Notes: a model not told the origin generated them from the sequence alone. Positions 44,401 to 59,400 are shown, counted from the first letter of the stretch. The stretch: 64,000 bases of DNA from Anaeramoeba flamelloides (GCA_027625915.1 JANTQA010000023.1:806001-870000); one strand, 5' to 3'. Made by a program: numbers and translations.

Positions 44401-45779
44401 AGAATAAAAGAAGATTTTTAAAATTCCTAAATAAAAATTGAGGAATTCAGGCAAATAAAAGGGGAAAATATCCCCCCCCCCAATAAAAAAAAAAAAAAAT
44501 AAAAGAAGATTTTAAAAAGACGAGTATAACATTTAATCCTCAAAAAGTCCGCCCCCAAAAAAAAAAAAAAAAAAAAAATATCACACCATTTTCGAACAAA
44601 TGTTTATATTTTATTTAGTAATAATTACAAGATAATGAGAATTATTACCAGTATATATATATATATATATATATTATTCAAAGATAAATAAATTAATCTA
44701 CAAAACACAATTTTTTTTTTTTTTTTGTTATTTGTAAAAATTTGAATAATCTATTTGTTAAAATTGAATTTTTCAATCTAAATTAATTCATATCTTGTAA
44801 AATAATTTTTGATAATGACCTCTTATTCAATAATATTCTTTAATTTATATCTAGATTTTAAAAAGTCAAAAATCAAAAAATAGTAAAAATTAAAAAAAAA
44901 ATCAATTACTAATCTGACTCGAATGATTTACTGAATAATTTAAATTTGAAAAAAATGTTTATTGAAAAGATTTTCGCATTTTTAATTATGAATAAAAATT
45001 TATTATTTTTTTTTAAAATTTAATTTATATTTTTTGTATTTCTTAATTATTAATAATTAAATATAAACTCCATTTTAAAATCATAGACCCATTAAAAAAC
45101 AAATTTTGAAAATAATTATTGTTATAAATTGAAGATATCTATTATAATTAAAAAAGTACAAATTTATTATTCAGTTCTATACACTAGAAATAACTATTTT
45201 TAGTCTAAAAATAAAATAAAAAGAATAAAATAAAAAATAAAAAAAAATTGGGTCATTTATTATGAAATTTCGTTTATTTATACTATTGAATGATAATCAA
45301 TAGATAAATCAAATTTACTATGTGATGTCAAAACATCTTTTGTAATGAATAAATTATTTAATCAAGTATTTTAGGTAATGCTGGGGTACAAAAGGAATAA
45401 AAAAAATTTCCAGTAAAATATAGTGTGTTTTAATCATTAAAACTAAGAAGTTTTTGATATAAAGACAAACTTTTTAAAAAAAAATTTTTTTTTTTTTTGA
45501 TCTAATTTGTATGGAAAAATTTTAAAATCACAATAGTAAAAAATAATTTAATAAATGTTGAAAAATTTTTTTCAAGTTATTTTTTTATATCTAACTCTTC
45601 AATTTTTAATTATAAAATTTTCTTTCAAAGAAAAGATTTAAAAATTCTCTTTTTTATAATCCTTTGATAACAATTCTTATTAAATATTTTATTTCGAAAG
45701 CAATTATTATATTTTGGGGGTTCTAAGGGATATACAATTACCATACCTTTTTACATAAATAAAAAAAAATACTTCTTTG

Positions 45780-46327
45780 AAACTTTGTTTCAGTCAAAGT
45801 GGCCAATCATTTTTTTCAAATATCATTTAATTTTTATAATAACCTTTGAAGAACCAATAAGAATTAACAAGAATAATACATATCAAAGAATAGTTTGTAT
45901 TCAGTATTGAAGTAATACTAATCAATCAAAAGATTTTTTTTTTATTTCAAAAACTTAAATTCATAGTTCTCCTTTGAGAAAAAGAACAACATTGTTCATT
46001 TTACTCTTCAATCAAGGATCAAATAAAATCCAAAAAGAAATCAAGATTATTTCTCTACAATCATTTTCACTATTTCAATAACCTTAGAATAAGACCTTTT
46101 TACCAAGTGACTACCGATCTTGCAATAAAAAAAAAATTTGCAAAGAAATAAAAATATCAAAAAACAATCTAAAAAAAAAAAAAAGCAAAAAAGCAAAAAA
46201 GTGAAAAAATGATTTCAATTTTGAAATTTTCATAAGAAATATTTTTTCTTTCTAATATCGATTCAAACCCTTTAGACAGATGTAATTCACTCCCAACAAC
46301 TGGGCACCTTTGACTGAAAAATGGTTT
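45780..46327 (+). repeat. R1 MITE, copy 5
   Basis: AAACTTTGTTTCAGTCAAAG to CTTTGACTGAAAAATGGTTT, the best-preserved terminal pair of the family in this window. Interior has ACCTTTGAAGAACCAATAAG, CAATCATTTTCACTATTTCA and ATGTAATTCACTCCCAAC. Confidence 0.8.
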
Positions 46328-46696
46328 ATGATCCTGGAAATAAAAATCATCAAGAAATTCTTGCCAACATTTTAACAAAAAATAAAAAACAAAGTTGTTC
46401 CAACAAAATTAGAATTAAACAGGAAAAAAATAATCAGGGATGATTCATTAATATTTGTTTTAAAATTATTCAAAAAATCGCAAGTTGATCAAAATTTGAA
46501 GAGAAACAATCTAATGTTTTTTTTAATTTCGTTGATTAGAGAAATATAAAAAAATAAATGAAAGAATTTTATATGCATCTAATAATTTAAATTAAATAAA
46601 GTAAAAATATTCCATAAATCATAAAATTTTATTAATTAATATTTCAAATTTATTTGAAAAAAAATCAAATTATTTATTTATTTATTTATTGTTTGA

Positions 46697-47125
46697 AGGG
46701 AGGAGTTTTTAATTCCTCTTATTAGCCATTAGTTTTTTTTTAATTTGAGAAATTAAAAGAAAATGTTTGAAATTTTCTGTTTATTTCTTAAATAAAAAAA
46801 AAACCGCCGTTAGGTTTTGCAGAATTTAAAAGAATTGAGTAAAATCTTTTATTTTTCTCCATTCTTTTGAATTATGGAAAAGCTAGGCACTCTACGGCAC
46901 TCGGTGGACACCACCGTTAGGTTTTGTCCAGGATTTAAAAGAAATGTATAAAATCAAAGATTTTACTCTATTCTTTTGAATCCTGAAAAACTGCTGTTAG
47001 CTTTTTTTTAATTTGAGAAATAAAAATAAAATTTCAAAAATTTTCTTTTAATTTCAAAAATTAAAAAAAAGCTAGGCACTTGACGGCACTCTACGGCACT
47101 CCACTACACTCTATACCACTTTCCC
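46697..47125 (+). repeat. R14 modular repeat, copy 1
   Basis: AAGGGAGGAGTTTTTAATTC start shared with 53292. Modules GTTAGGTTTTGCAGAATTTA, AAAGAATTGAGTAAAATC, TTCTTTTGAATT and GCTAGGCACTCTACGGCACT recur, in part as inverted pairs around each other. It lies immediately downstream of the RalGAP stop codon at 47473. G+C higher than its surroundings. Non-coding. Confidence 0.65.
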
Positions 47126-47472
47126 TAATTTCTATACTTGTATTTAGAATTTTTTTAATAGGATATATATATATTTATTATCCAATAGAGCTAATAAAGA
47201 TATCGAGTCTTTTTTTTTAATAATTAAAATATTATTATTTTTTAATTAATCTATTGGATACATTAAATTATTTAAAATTCTGATATCCATATTTTACGAT
47301 TATTTTCAAAGGCTAAGCAAGTTCCAGAGAAAATAAAAAATTCAAATCTTTTTTAAGAACTCATAAATCATTTTATTAATTTTTATTTTTATTTGTTCTT
47401 CAAAACTAATAAAACCAAAGAGAATACATAAATAAATATTATTAATGTTCTTAATATTGTTACAAAAATGAA

Positions 47473-50400
47473 TTATAATTCCTTTAAAATTTCTTCATAA
47501 TGATGAATTTGCTTTAGTGAATCCTTTTGAGAAAAGAAACCTTTGAAATAATCTTGGAATGAAGTATCAATTTTAAATTTTTCAATTATTTCCTTAATTA
47601 ATGATTGTCTAATTTGATAATTATTCTTAAATTTTTTCAAGATATAGGTATTAATATAAGAATTAGTGAACATTATGGAATTTCTAATTAAAATGGGCAA
47701 ATTATATAAATTTGTGATCATGTTATTAACTAAAGGACCAACAATTTTAATATCTGGTTTTGTAAAAATTTGGATTTTAAACAGCGAATTTGGCAATGGA
47801 TAGATAATAAATTTAATACCATTCATTTTTGTATTGAATAAAGTGGTGTCAAAATTTTGATTATATTCTTCACACCAAATAATTTGAATACAATCGTCTG
47901 AAATTAAGTTATATTTGAAATTATTGATATTCCTTTTTTTATATCCTTTATTCATATTAATATTCTTTTTATCTGTATCTTTATTCTTTTCCTTTTCATC
48001 TTTATCAAGATCGTTTTTCTTCTTCTCTTTATTTATACTCTTTTTCTTTTTGGACTTTTTATCCTTTTTTTTCACTGTTTGCACTTTATTTTGCTTTTTC
48101 GGTATGTGATCATTGGCCTCATTATTTTCTTTTTCTATTTTAATCTGATCATTTTTAATTAGAGTCAAGATCTTAAATATTATTTCATGGTTAAAATCCG
48201 AATAATAGGGCAATGCTTTGCATTGGTTAAGGTTATTTGCCAATTTACCAAGATAACCTAAATGATTATTTAAATTGATTTCCCATCCTAACCCTTGAAT
48301 AAATTGTTCAAACATAGGCGAAGTTTCCAAATAATTTAATAAGATTTCTTCTTCTGTATGTTGATTTGCTTTGACATAAATAATTGGGATTTCCAATAAT
48401 TCTCTTGTAGCCTTTGTATCCAATTTTCTTAGTTGATTAAAAATATCTTCATTCCATATTAAACTTTGAAAATAGTTTTCTTTTTCGGTAAAAAAATTCA
48501 TTTGAGACATAAATAGTCTACAAAAATGAACAAAACTTTTACATTCTTTCCTAATCGGAGATTTTTGAGAATATTTTTGATCCTTTCCAGAATTCTTGAT
48601 TAAATTATTTCCATTTCCCTTCCCATTCTTATTCTTATTTTTATTAATATTTCGGTATATACTATCATTATCATCATGATCATCATGATTATTATCATGA
48701 TCATCATCACTATCATCATCATTATTATTTATTAAATTATGAGTATTATTAATTGTATTATTAACTTTATTGATTTTCTTAATTAATAAATCTGATTGTT
48801 CCTTTTGAACCATTTCAATTTTTTTAATTAATTCCAAAGTTTCTTTACTATTAAAATTGTCATTTTTTCTGATTCTTGATCTTGGTGTTAAAGGAACGTC
48901 CTGATTATTTAAACTTTTTTTTGATTTTTTTTTATTTCTGATATGAAGTCTTGGGAATTTCCCCTTTTTTTTTTTAATAACATTTTCAGAATTTTCAATT
49001 TTCTCATTCTCATAAGAAAAATTAGTTGTTGGTGATGATACGACCTTTATTAAATTCTGATTTGTATTTACTTTTTTTTCATGAACATAACTTAATTTAT
49101 CTTTATCGTTTGTTAAATCGACAAAAATTTCATTTTCAAATTCTGAAGAATAATCATGTGTTTCGTCTTCAGTTGTTTGGCCAGAAAGTTTAAATTCACC
49201 AAAATATTTTGGAGAACTTGCTGAAGAGCTACAGACTGTTTGTGGATCCTTAGATTTTTTTGGCGACTTTCTAGGAGTTTTTAATCTATAACTTTCTTCA
49301 CTTTCTGTAATAAAAGTTAATAATTCATCTAGCATGTCAACATCCGAGTTATCAACATTTGAATTATATTGTGGGATTTTCCCTTTAACATGAATATATT
49401 TATCTTTCTTTTCCTTTCTTTTGTGTTTTTTTTTTTTTTCTTCCCCCACATTTGAATTCCCACTTCCTCGCCTTTCTTTCTTTTCCTTTTCTTTTACAAT
49501 TTCTTTTTTTTCTTTATCATCTTCATCTTCATTTTCATCTTCATTTTCATCTTCATCTTCGTCTTCATCTTCACCTTCTTTTGCATATTCATCTTCATCA
49601 TCATCTTTTTCTTCGTTTTCACCTTCTTTTGCATCATCATCATCATCACCTCCGTCTTCGTTTTCGTCACCCCCATCTTGGACTTTGTCTTCATCTTCGT
49701 CTTCACCTTCACCTTCACCTTCTTTTACTTTCCCATTTCCATTTATAATTTTAATTTTCTTTTTAGTATTCTTAATATCATTTTCATTAAATTGTTCAAA
49801 TTCCTGAGGGAAATATTGAACATCCCAAACATATTTGCCAATTGAATTTCTTAAAATTATTCTCACATATCTTTTTTCTTTTTTTATTGGCAATTCTTGG
49901 AAAACAAAAATTGAATCTGAAGTATAAAAAATTTTTGAATAATTAAAATAATTAATTCCTTCATATTGTTCTTTTTGGTTATTAAAAAATTTTTGAATTT
50001 TTTCGTTTTTATTACGCTTTTTATTTGTATTTTTTTGATTATTAATTTTTTTTAATGTAAGAAATGAATTGTATTTATTTTGAACATTGATTAAATTAAG
50101 AAAATTATTATTATTATTATCATTATTATTATCATCATCATCATTATTATCATTATTATTTAAATTAATAAATTTTTGAAGAATTAAACCATTTGGTAAG
50201 TCCGAAAAGGAATTTATTATTGAATTGTTTAATTCAGGACCAATATTTGAAGGGTAATTATTCAATTGATTTAATATAAAATTAAGAAAATTAAAAATTA
50301 AAGAAGAAAAATGATTATTATTTCGAGAATGGGCAATTAACTCCCTTTCCATTTTTTCAATGTAATTACTTTCTAAAATTTTCTTCTCTTCTATAAAATC

Positions 50401-53400
50401 AATTTTACTATACAATTCATTTAAACTTTTTTGAGAAATTATTTTATTTATTCCAAATTTGTTTTCAAAATTTTGTTTTTGTGAATTATCTTTAGTTTTG
50501 TTATTTTTTAAATCAGTATTATGTTCATCATGATCATTATTCCTATTATCTTTATTAACATTATCTTTATTGTTACCATTACCAGCATTATTATTATTAT
50601 TATTTTCTTGGGTTTCCATTAATTTATTTAAAATTTGTGAAGGCACGCCACCATATTGAGATCTTGTTCTTTTACTTCTTTTATTATGGCTAAATCTTCT
50701 TGGCTTATTTATACCCAACTCTGAAGAACTGGATCTCGATTTTTTTCTTATTGTTTTCAAATGCTTTGGAAATTTCATTAAATTACTTGACTGGTAGATA
50801 ATTTTTAATAAAATTTGCAATATTTGTTTATTATTTTGTAGAAACATATTGGGTAAATGATTGATTAAATTGATCAAGCTGTCATATAAAAAGTAAATAT
50901 AATTTGGTATTATAATTAATTCTGCTAAAGTTTTATCTTTATCTCTTTTTAACTTCCCAAAATGAATTATTTCTTGCTTTTTTTTTGTCAACATTTGGAT
51001 TTGAAATGAAATGGAAAAAGAAAATTGTAAAATTAATTGGTAAATTAAATTTTTATTTAATTTCATAATTTTTTTTGAATAATTAAATAAAAATTTTAAA
51101 CAGCTATTTGCAGTAAAGGAAATTTTTTCGATTAAACTATGACTAAATTGGCTAAATATTAAAAACGATTTTTCAAGGATTTTCAAATTTGGTTCATCTG
51201 TATTTAACTCTGCAACATTTAAATTCAATAATGTCCACAATGCCAATATAATAACATCGTTAGAAAACCTTAAATCATTTTCTGTTTCATCATATTTCAA
51301 AAAGGATAAAATTTTATTTTTAATTGGATATTGAAACTGAACACTAAATTCAAATAAATACTTTACAGCCATTGGCTGCTTTATAATTTGCGCCCCAGTA
51401 TAAATTAAAATTTGAGACAGGACTTCAAAAAGTCGAGGCCGTATTGTATTCTGAGTAATAAGAAATGAGTTATAATTTTCTAATTTTTTAGATTGAATCA
51501 ATTTGGTTAGAATATGTGTTTGCTTTTTGATTTCTTTTTTTATTCGTTTGTTTTTTCTATTTTGTGATTTCTTTTTTTGAATTGATTCTATTTCTGTATT
51601 TTGCCTTTCTAATTCCTTTTCAAGTATTTTGATATTTTTTTCAAATTTTTTAATATTATTTTCAGAAGTAATAAAAATTCTCCCATAATCAAATATCTGG
51701 ATGCTTTTATATTCGTCTTGTAAATAGATTAACGAATTTAGAATCTTTATTGAATGGAGAGCTAAAGTGTTTTTAACTTCATATTTGTTCTCAATATCAA
51801 AAAAAAATCTAATAGATTCCAAATAACAATTAATTAAACCGAAAATACCACGGCTTACCTTTGTAAAAATATTTGATGAGTACAAGATAATATTAGTTCC
51901 AACTTGGAAATCTAATAAATCAAACCCATGGCAAACGGCTAAATAAAATTTGGATAAATTATTTGGTTCAATGTTACTATTATAAGTTGAAAATACATAA
52001 CAAATACTTCCAAACGATAAAGCCCTTCCTTTTAGAAAATCGTCAGATAAAAAACAGCATTGGAAGAAAATATCAAAAAAGATATTTCGAAATCCAAGTT
52101 TGATTTGTTTCATTTTATTAGGATTAGTCTTGTGATTAATTAATTTTTTTTTTTGATAATCTTCAATTGTAATAAAATAATTAAATAATTCCAAATAGCA
52201 CGACAAGGCATAATATTGTAATTCTGGTGGATTTTGTAAAGTGTATTCTAGGCATAAACCTAAATATTAATTGAATTATTAGTGAGTATAAAATTATATT
52301 TTTTAAAATTTATTTATTTTTTATATATATATATATATAGATAGATAGAAAAGAATTTATTTTGTATTTTTTTGGTCGATTGTTAAAGAGGAATTATTCA
52401 AATTAAATTTTAATTTTTTCTCTCAAAATTGAATAAATGTATGATAGTTTTAATAATATAATTTGAAAAATTAATAATAACAGGATAATTACGAATAGTT
52501 AATCGTCCATAAAAACGATATTTAAAAATAATTGAGTAAAAAAATTTTTGTATGTTTTTTTAGTTCAAATTGGAATCTTAATTAGTTAATACTTTTAGAA
52601 TATACAAAAATTCCAAATTTTTTTTTATTTAAAGGATTAATGTTTAATTTTTTGAGATTCTTTATGTTCAATATTCATGAATATGTGAAAAAAAAAAAAA
52701 AATAGATTTACAGAAAGGTTTCATTTTAAATTTATTTATTGTTTTTTTCAAAGATCAAAGCCTTTTATTTCAAAAATCCAAAGACATTTATCCCATTTAC
52801 TTAAATATTCTGAATATTCCCATGAAAAATTACTCTTAATGGCCTTTTTAGCATTAAACAAGTATTTTTGATTCAAAAAGTGTATTTTATCAAGTGTGAA
52901 AACGATCTTTTATTATCCCCTATTAAAACTATCATGTGAAAATTAATTTACTTTCAATTCAAAAGACGAAAATCTTTTTGTTATGGATAATTTCAAAGTT
53001 TATAATTTTAGGTTCTTCATGTGTTGCTAATTTAGAATTAGTAAAACACAACAGTGACTGATTTGACTGGTGATAAATAAAAATCAAAAAGTTATCAAAA
53101 TTTGAGATTTAAATTTTTACTCATCAAAAAGTAATGAAAATATTCTGAATTCTTTTTAACTTTTAGAATTAAATATCTTCTCAAATGATCTTTGGTATGT
53201 TTTTTTCTTTTTTTAAAAGTTTGATTTAGAAAGGTAAGCTAACTTGTGAAAAGAACAACAACAATCAAATTATTTTTTTTTAATGTAATTTAAGGGAGGA
53301 GTTTTTAATTCATCTTATTTGCCGTTAGGTTTTTTTTAATTTTTGTAATAAACAGAAAATTTTTGAAATTTTCGGTATATTTCAAAAAGTAAAAAAAACC

Positions 53401-56400
53401 TCCGTTAGCTTTTCCAGAATTTAAAAGAATTGAGTAAAATTTAAGATTTTTCTCTATTCTTTTGAATTTTGGAAAATCTAGGCACTCTACAGCACTTTTC
53501 ATTATTTTTTTTTTAATTTAAGAAATAAAAAATTGTAATTAGTTTTCTTGAGGTATGATGTTTTATTTTTAAAATTTATTGATTTTCGTTAGGTTTTTTT
53601 CTTTAGAAATAAACCAAAAATTTTAATAAATTTTCGGTTTATTTCTAAAGTAAAAAAAACCTAGAACACTTAACAAACAAAACAAAAAACCTCAAGAAAA
53701 TCGTTGTTAACTTTTCCAGAATAAAAAAGAATTGAGTAAAATATAAGATTTTAATTTATTCTTTTGAATTTTGGAAAAGCTATGTACTTGACAGCACATG
53801 ATTGCACTTTCCTAATTTACACTTGTGTTTCGAAAATTTTAAAAATATTTAGACATATTTTTATTATACAGTAGTACCAATAAATATATTGAAGTCTGTT
53901 TATTAATAATATTAAAAATATTATTATCATTTAAGGAAGTAATTACATTTTATCATTTTGAGAAATTTTAATTGCAACAACCTTACTGAAAAATATTTTT
54001 TGAGTGTCATCGGATATTGAAATTTTGAAACCAAAATACCATTCAGTGCTCTAGTTTATTTGGGAAAAGAAAACGAACCCAAAGTAATTCAGAGTTGAAT
54101 CTTTAATTTTTCAATTTTTTTTGATTAAATTTTTTGTTTTATTAAATTAGGTTTTGGATCTAAAAATGTGTTTATGGAAATGAATGAAATTAATTATAGA
54201 ATAAAATAAAAAAATAAACCCGAAAATGTGTGTATTTCAAACAAATATTTTCTTTTAAACTCTTTTTCAAATATTGTGACTCACCTGAAATAATAAATTG
54301 AAAAAAAAAAATTATCCTCTGGTATTCAAGAACAATTAATAACTAAATCTGATTTGTAATTCACTTACAAATCATTCTAAATATATAAAAACCTGATATT
54401 TTAAAAATTAAAAAAAATAAAACCAAAAACTTTTAAAAAAATGAGTCACAATTTTTGAAATGAGCATTACCGATTTTTTATTACTGAACTTTCACTGAAA
54501 GAAAGTTTACCAAGAAGATTTTTTGCTAATAAATTTAAATCTGAATTTTAAAAGGTATTACATTTTCTCAGTTTTTTGAATGTTTTCTCGATATTTCCAA
54601 AGATCTTTTTTTTTTTTAACATGATCTTTTACAAAAAAAAAAGGATCAAAATCAAAAAAAAAAACAAATTGAAAAAAAAAATTTGAAAAAGTGAGAAAAA
54701 CAAAAATTTGAAAAAGCAAAAGTAAAAATTGCAAAATTTGAAAAAATGATTCTTGATCCAAAAATTTGAAAAATATATTTTGATCTTATGAACTACATTT
54801 CAAATTGAAAATCTGTGTTAGGTGTGTTCTAATCAGTATTTAGGGGTTAGTAAATCTCACAAAATTTTGTCCAGTTAGATCTAAGAAGTAAAAAATGAAA
54901 TATTTTTCCTAAAATTGTCTGTATTCGTTTCTGTGATTTCTGATTTCTATGAATGGAAAAGAAGATCGGAAAAAATCTGCTTTTTGTGAAAATTTCCCTT
55001 TAGAACAATTTTTTTAAAACCCTAGCGCCTTGTCTTTAGATTTTTTAGGCTTTTTTTATAGTTATAGGAAGTAAATTAAGAGGGTTTTAAATTTTATTCT
55101 TAAAGGGTCAAAATTTAGGAAATTAGCATTTTTTGATGACTAATCCTTTGTTACTTCCTAATAAATATATATATATATATATTTGATAAGAAGACACGGG
55201 GGTGGGTTTGGTATTGTATCTAATCCACCAAAATTACCATTTCCTAAAAATAAAAGATTATTATTTTTTCTCAATGAAAAAATATTTTAAAAAATTTTTA
55301 AAAAAATACTGTCTAATTTTTGCAAATTTCTCCTAAAAAGCTTTCCCCACACAACCTAGACAAAATTGTCTTGATATAACTAATTATGTTTTGAGAGAAG
55401 CAAGATAAACAAAAAAAATATCACACAAAAATAAAAAAGATGTTTTGTATGCTTGACATGGATTATATCTGTTCAAAAATCAAATCTAGTAAATACTCTT
55501 GCAAAAGAGTTGTTGAGAACTTTAATTAAAGAAAAAACAAAAAGAATCAAAAAATTAAGATAAAACCACAACTCTTTTATCGGAATTAATCTGATTTATG
55601 GAGACACTTAGAGAACAATCCATGTAATTCAATGATCAAAAATCATAGAAAATGTGATGTTTTAAAGTTAGAGTTGTTTATTGAAAATGTTTGAAATTAC
55701 CGTCATTTTTTCAAGTTTGAAAATTTCGGTTATTATCCTTATTCATTTTTACGTTTCTTAATAAAGGGTCTTTGAGTTTAGATATCTCTGAATTTTCTTT
55801 CTGAATTTTTCTATTAAAAAATATACAAAAAATGCTTTTTTGATCATAATTGGAGAATATTTTGAAGATACTGAGTTCTCATTTTAAATGATATTGAATA
55901 TAAAATCGTTGGGGCTATTTGATAAATCCAAAAGTTAGTCATTAATATGGGATAAACCCTCAAAAAAAAAACTTCCATTAACAATATAAAGTGAGTCAAC
56001 ATTTTTTAAAAAATACTTTATATTATTATTTTCATCATTAGTTCTCAGTTATACAAGCAATTCAAAAAAGTTTTGTGCTGTGCTGTTTTTTATTGCTATT
56101 GCAATTTTTTATGGAAAAAAAAATAGAAAAAAAAAAAAATTTCTTACAAAATATTTGTTTCCAAAAAAATATCGAATCAGTTTGTGTCCATTTTAAGTTT
56201 TCAGTAAATGTTCTAATTTGTATTGTTATTTAAAAAATGTAATATCAGTTGAAACAAATTTATAAATATATTAATTATAAAAAATCATTAAAAAAAAAAT
56301 TAAAAAAAAAAATTACTCATAAGGTAGTTGTTTTTCGAGGCTTGTTTTACTTGGTAATAATTGTAACTCTTTAAATGATTTCTATTATTATTATTTTTTT

Positions 56401-59400
56401 TTATATATTGAGAAATATTAAATAAAAAAATTTCAAATTTTCTTAATTTAGTTTGTAAACAAAATAATTTTTTTTAATGAAATATAAAAATAATAAAGAT
56501 AGAAAAAAACAAAAGATAAAATTAACAAAACAAATTTTTACACTTTGATAATTATTTAATTTTGATTTTTCAATTTGAAGTTTAATATTAGATTTGTTTA
56601 AATTTAAAAGTTCTTCATAATCATTTTCAACAATAAACTTTTCCGTTGTTTCAAAAAAATATTCATGTATATCAAGTGTTAAATGTAAAATTGTTTTCTT
56701 CCATTGAATTAAAATAATTTCGTTTTTTGGTATTTGCTTAAATAATTTATATAGAAGATCCCAATGATAACTAGAAGTAGTTTGTGAAGAAATCCAAATA
56801 TTGAATAATTTCTATTATTTTATTGGTTTAATTAGAAATAAAATTATTAATTTTAAATATAAATTGATGAAATTAATATAAATATGCACACACACAAAAA
56901 AAAGGTTTTTAGAAAATAATATAATGAATAATTAAATTTGTGAAAATATTTACATTTAAAACTAGGTTATACAACTTGTTGCTGATTTGTAATTTATTTT
57001 GTTCTACTGTCTTTTCATCGCTTTCCTTTTCCTTTTCCTTTCTCTTTCCCTTTCTTTCTTCTTCCCCTCCCTTTTCCCCGATTACAATTAATTTAGTAAA
57101 TGTAATCAGAGATTCTAAACACATTTTAAAAGTTTTATCTTTTAATATTGATTCTTTTTGTTTGATAATTATTTCATAAATTGTTAAACAGTTAATAATT
57201 ATATCCTTTAGATATGAATTATTTAAATCAATTGATTCTAAAATTTTCATTGAATTGATGTGTTTTATGGTAGGTTTTATATATTTTGGAATATTTTCTA
57301 AAAAAAAAATATTTTCTTGTTGGTTCTATTATTTTGTTTTTTTGTTATTATTAATTCAAAAAAAAATAGGTAAAAAATAATAAGAATAAAATTAAATTTT
57401 AAAAATATTATGAAGAATAAACAATATTTAATACCAAACATATCTATTGTCAAATTAAAAATATTGAAAGTTTAACATAAAAAAATTGAAAAAAAAAAAA
57501 AACTTTATCATTTTTTAAATTTAAATAACATTTGAGTTTTATATATATATATATATAATTAATACACAAATCCTAGGGTATTCTAATTTTGTCTAATAAA
57601 AGAAGAATAAATGTTTATTTTATTTTTACAATAAAATAAAATTGTTCTAATTATTAAATAATTGTGATTATGATTTTTTTATTTTAAATTGACTTCAGTT
57701 AATCTTAAAATAATCATATATAGGATTTCGGTATATATTAATTTTTTTGGGAATAATATATCTATGTATAATTATATTGAGGAAAATTTTTCTGTGTGCA
57801 ACATTAAATTTCATTAATTATTAATATAAAATTAAATAATATAATCTTGTTAGAAATATTATACATGTATAATAATAAGAAGAAGAAGAAGGAATTTAAA
57901 TATATAGTTTCAATAGATAGTTAGGTATTTCAAAATAAAAAAAGAAAAAAATAAATTTTTTTTTTACATTAAAAATTTTTTTAAATTGAACAAGGACATT
58001 ATTTATTAATTTTGAATATTTTGCTGGAAGATAAAAAGTTTGATAAAAAACTTCCATAAGCAAACTAAAATTTTGTTTATTTTTCTGTATAATTGGTGGT
58101 GATTTTTCATTATTCAGGCCTTTTATGAGAAATTTGACAACATCTTTCTGAAGTAAATATGGGCAGTATTGTTGAAATCCAGTTTCTATTTTAGATAAAA
58201 AAATTTTTTTTATAATTTTATGTTATATTTTATTACAGTATTTATTTTAGAAAATAAAAGAAAAATATAAAAGAAAATAAAATAAAAAGGTGGGAAAGAA
58301 AGGAAATTCAAACTTGAATTTTTATCTAGTGTGCCAACTTTAATCGAAATTATGGGATACAAGGTTGTTAAAAATGAATTTTTAAAAATTTGAAACCAAA
58401 ATTGACGATTTTCAGTTTTTTGCAATACAAACTGAAGAAAAGTTTTAAAAATTGCTCTTCTTTCTCCGATTTCATTTGGTGTTTCTTCTTTAATGATTAA
58501 TTCTACAATTTGCACTAAAAAATTTTTAAAAAATTAAAATAAATATAAGAATATTGTTATTATATTTTTATTATATATAAAAATGAATTTTAATGATTTT
58601 CTTTTTAAGATGTAAATTATGAGATATAAGTATTTGGAAATTAATAAATAAAGAATTCGAGTTGGTGTTAAATTCATAAAAATAAAGATTCGTGTTTTTT
58701 TTTTTTTTTAATTTTCAATTTAATGTGTAATGAACTTATTTTTCTGTAATTGTCCTGTATTAGAATTAAATTCTAGTGTGTGTGATAATCAATTCATTGT
58801 ACGAGGATTCACTTTTATCAAGTACAGTATGAAACAAACAGGTTGTATTTTGATGGTTATTTAGAAAATTTTGACAAAACTAACGTAAAAGAAAAAAAAA
58901 ACTACAAAACACCCAACAAGCCCAGAGGTGCAAAATAAACATTTTCATGAAGTTTTTGCTTTTTTTTTTTTTTTTTTTTTTGTAAATATTTTAATCTCTT
59001 TTGTTTGTCATAAAACTAAATTGAGTTTAAAATACTTCTAATGACTGTATTTAAAAGGTTCTTTTGACTACTCTTTGAATTAGGAGTCACAAATTTAGTT
59101 ACTTAAAAACTCTCTCTTTAACAGATTAAGAGCTCTTGAGCACTTAACCCTTACCAATAAAGCCTAATCTCTCTTTCATTTCTTGCTTTTGTTTCTCTTT
59201 TTCTTGTCTTTGGCTAAAAATAAATTTTTTTATTTTCATTTTTTTAAAAGAAAAGTTATTCAATAAGTTATTATATTGTATAAATTAGAGCTAGGATAAA
59301 AAATCAGAAAAATTTAGGGTTTTGGGAAGTGCGGTAGAGTTCCGTAGAGTGCCTATGTTTTCTATTTTATTTGTGAAGTGTTCTAGGTTTTTTTTGAGGT

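Larger units (their letters stand above)
41294..47472. other. Intergenic between CH-PH gene and RalGAP gene, repeat-filled
   Basis: About 6.2 kb with no supportable gene. It should hold the promoter of the CH-PH gene and the 3' end of the RalGAP gene, both on the minus strand. Elements seen: R9 copy 2, R3 copy 2, R1 partial and full copies, R14 copy 1. There is also an (AT)n run near 44654, a ten-base C run at 44472-44481 and very A-rich stretches at 44482-44580. Confidence 0.55.

Noticed and set aside
49421-49807. Long Ser-, Leu- or Lys-rich frames in other frames of the RalGAP acidic region
   Set aside because: Shadows of the Asp/Glu-rich repeat of the real minus-strand gene.
54558-54761. 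67-codon minus-strand frame with a hydrophobic product
   Set aside because: Part of repeat R12; the corresponding stretch at 3180-3370 does not keep the frame.
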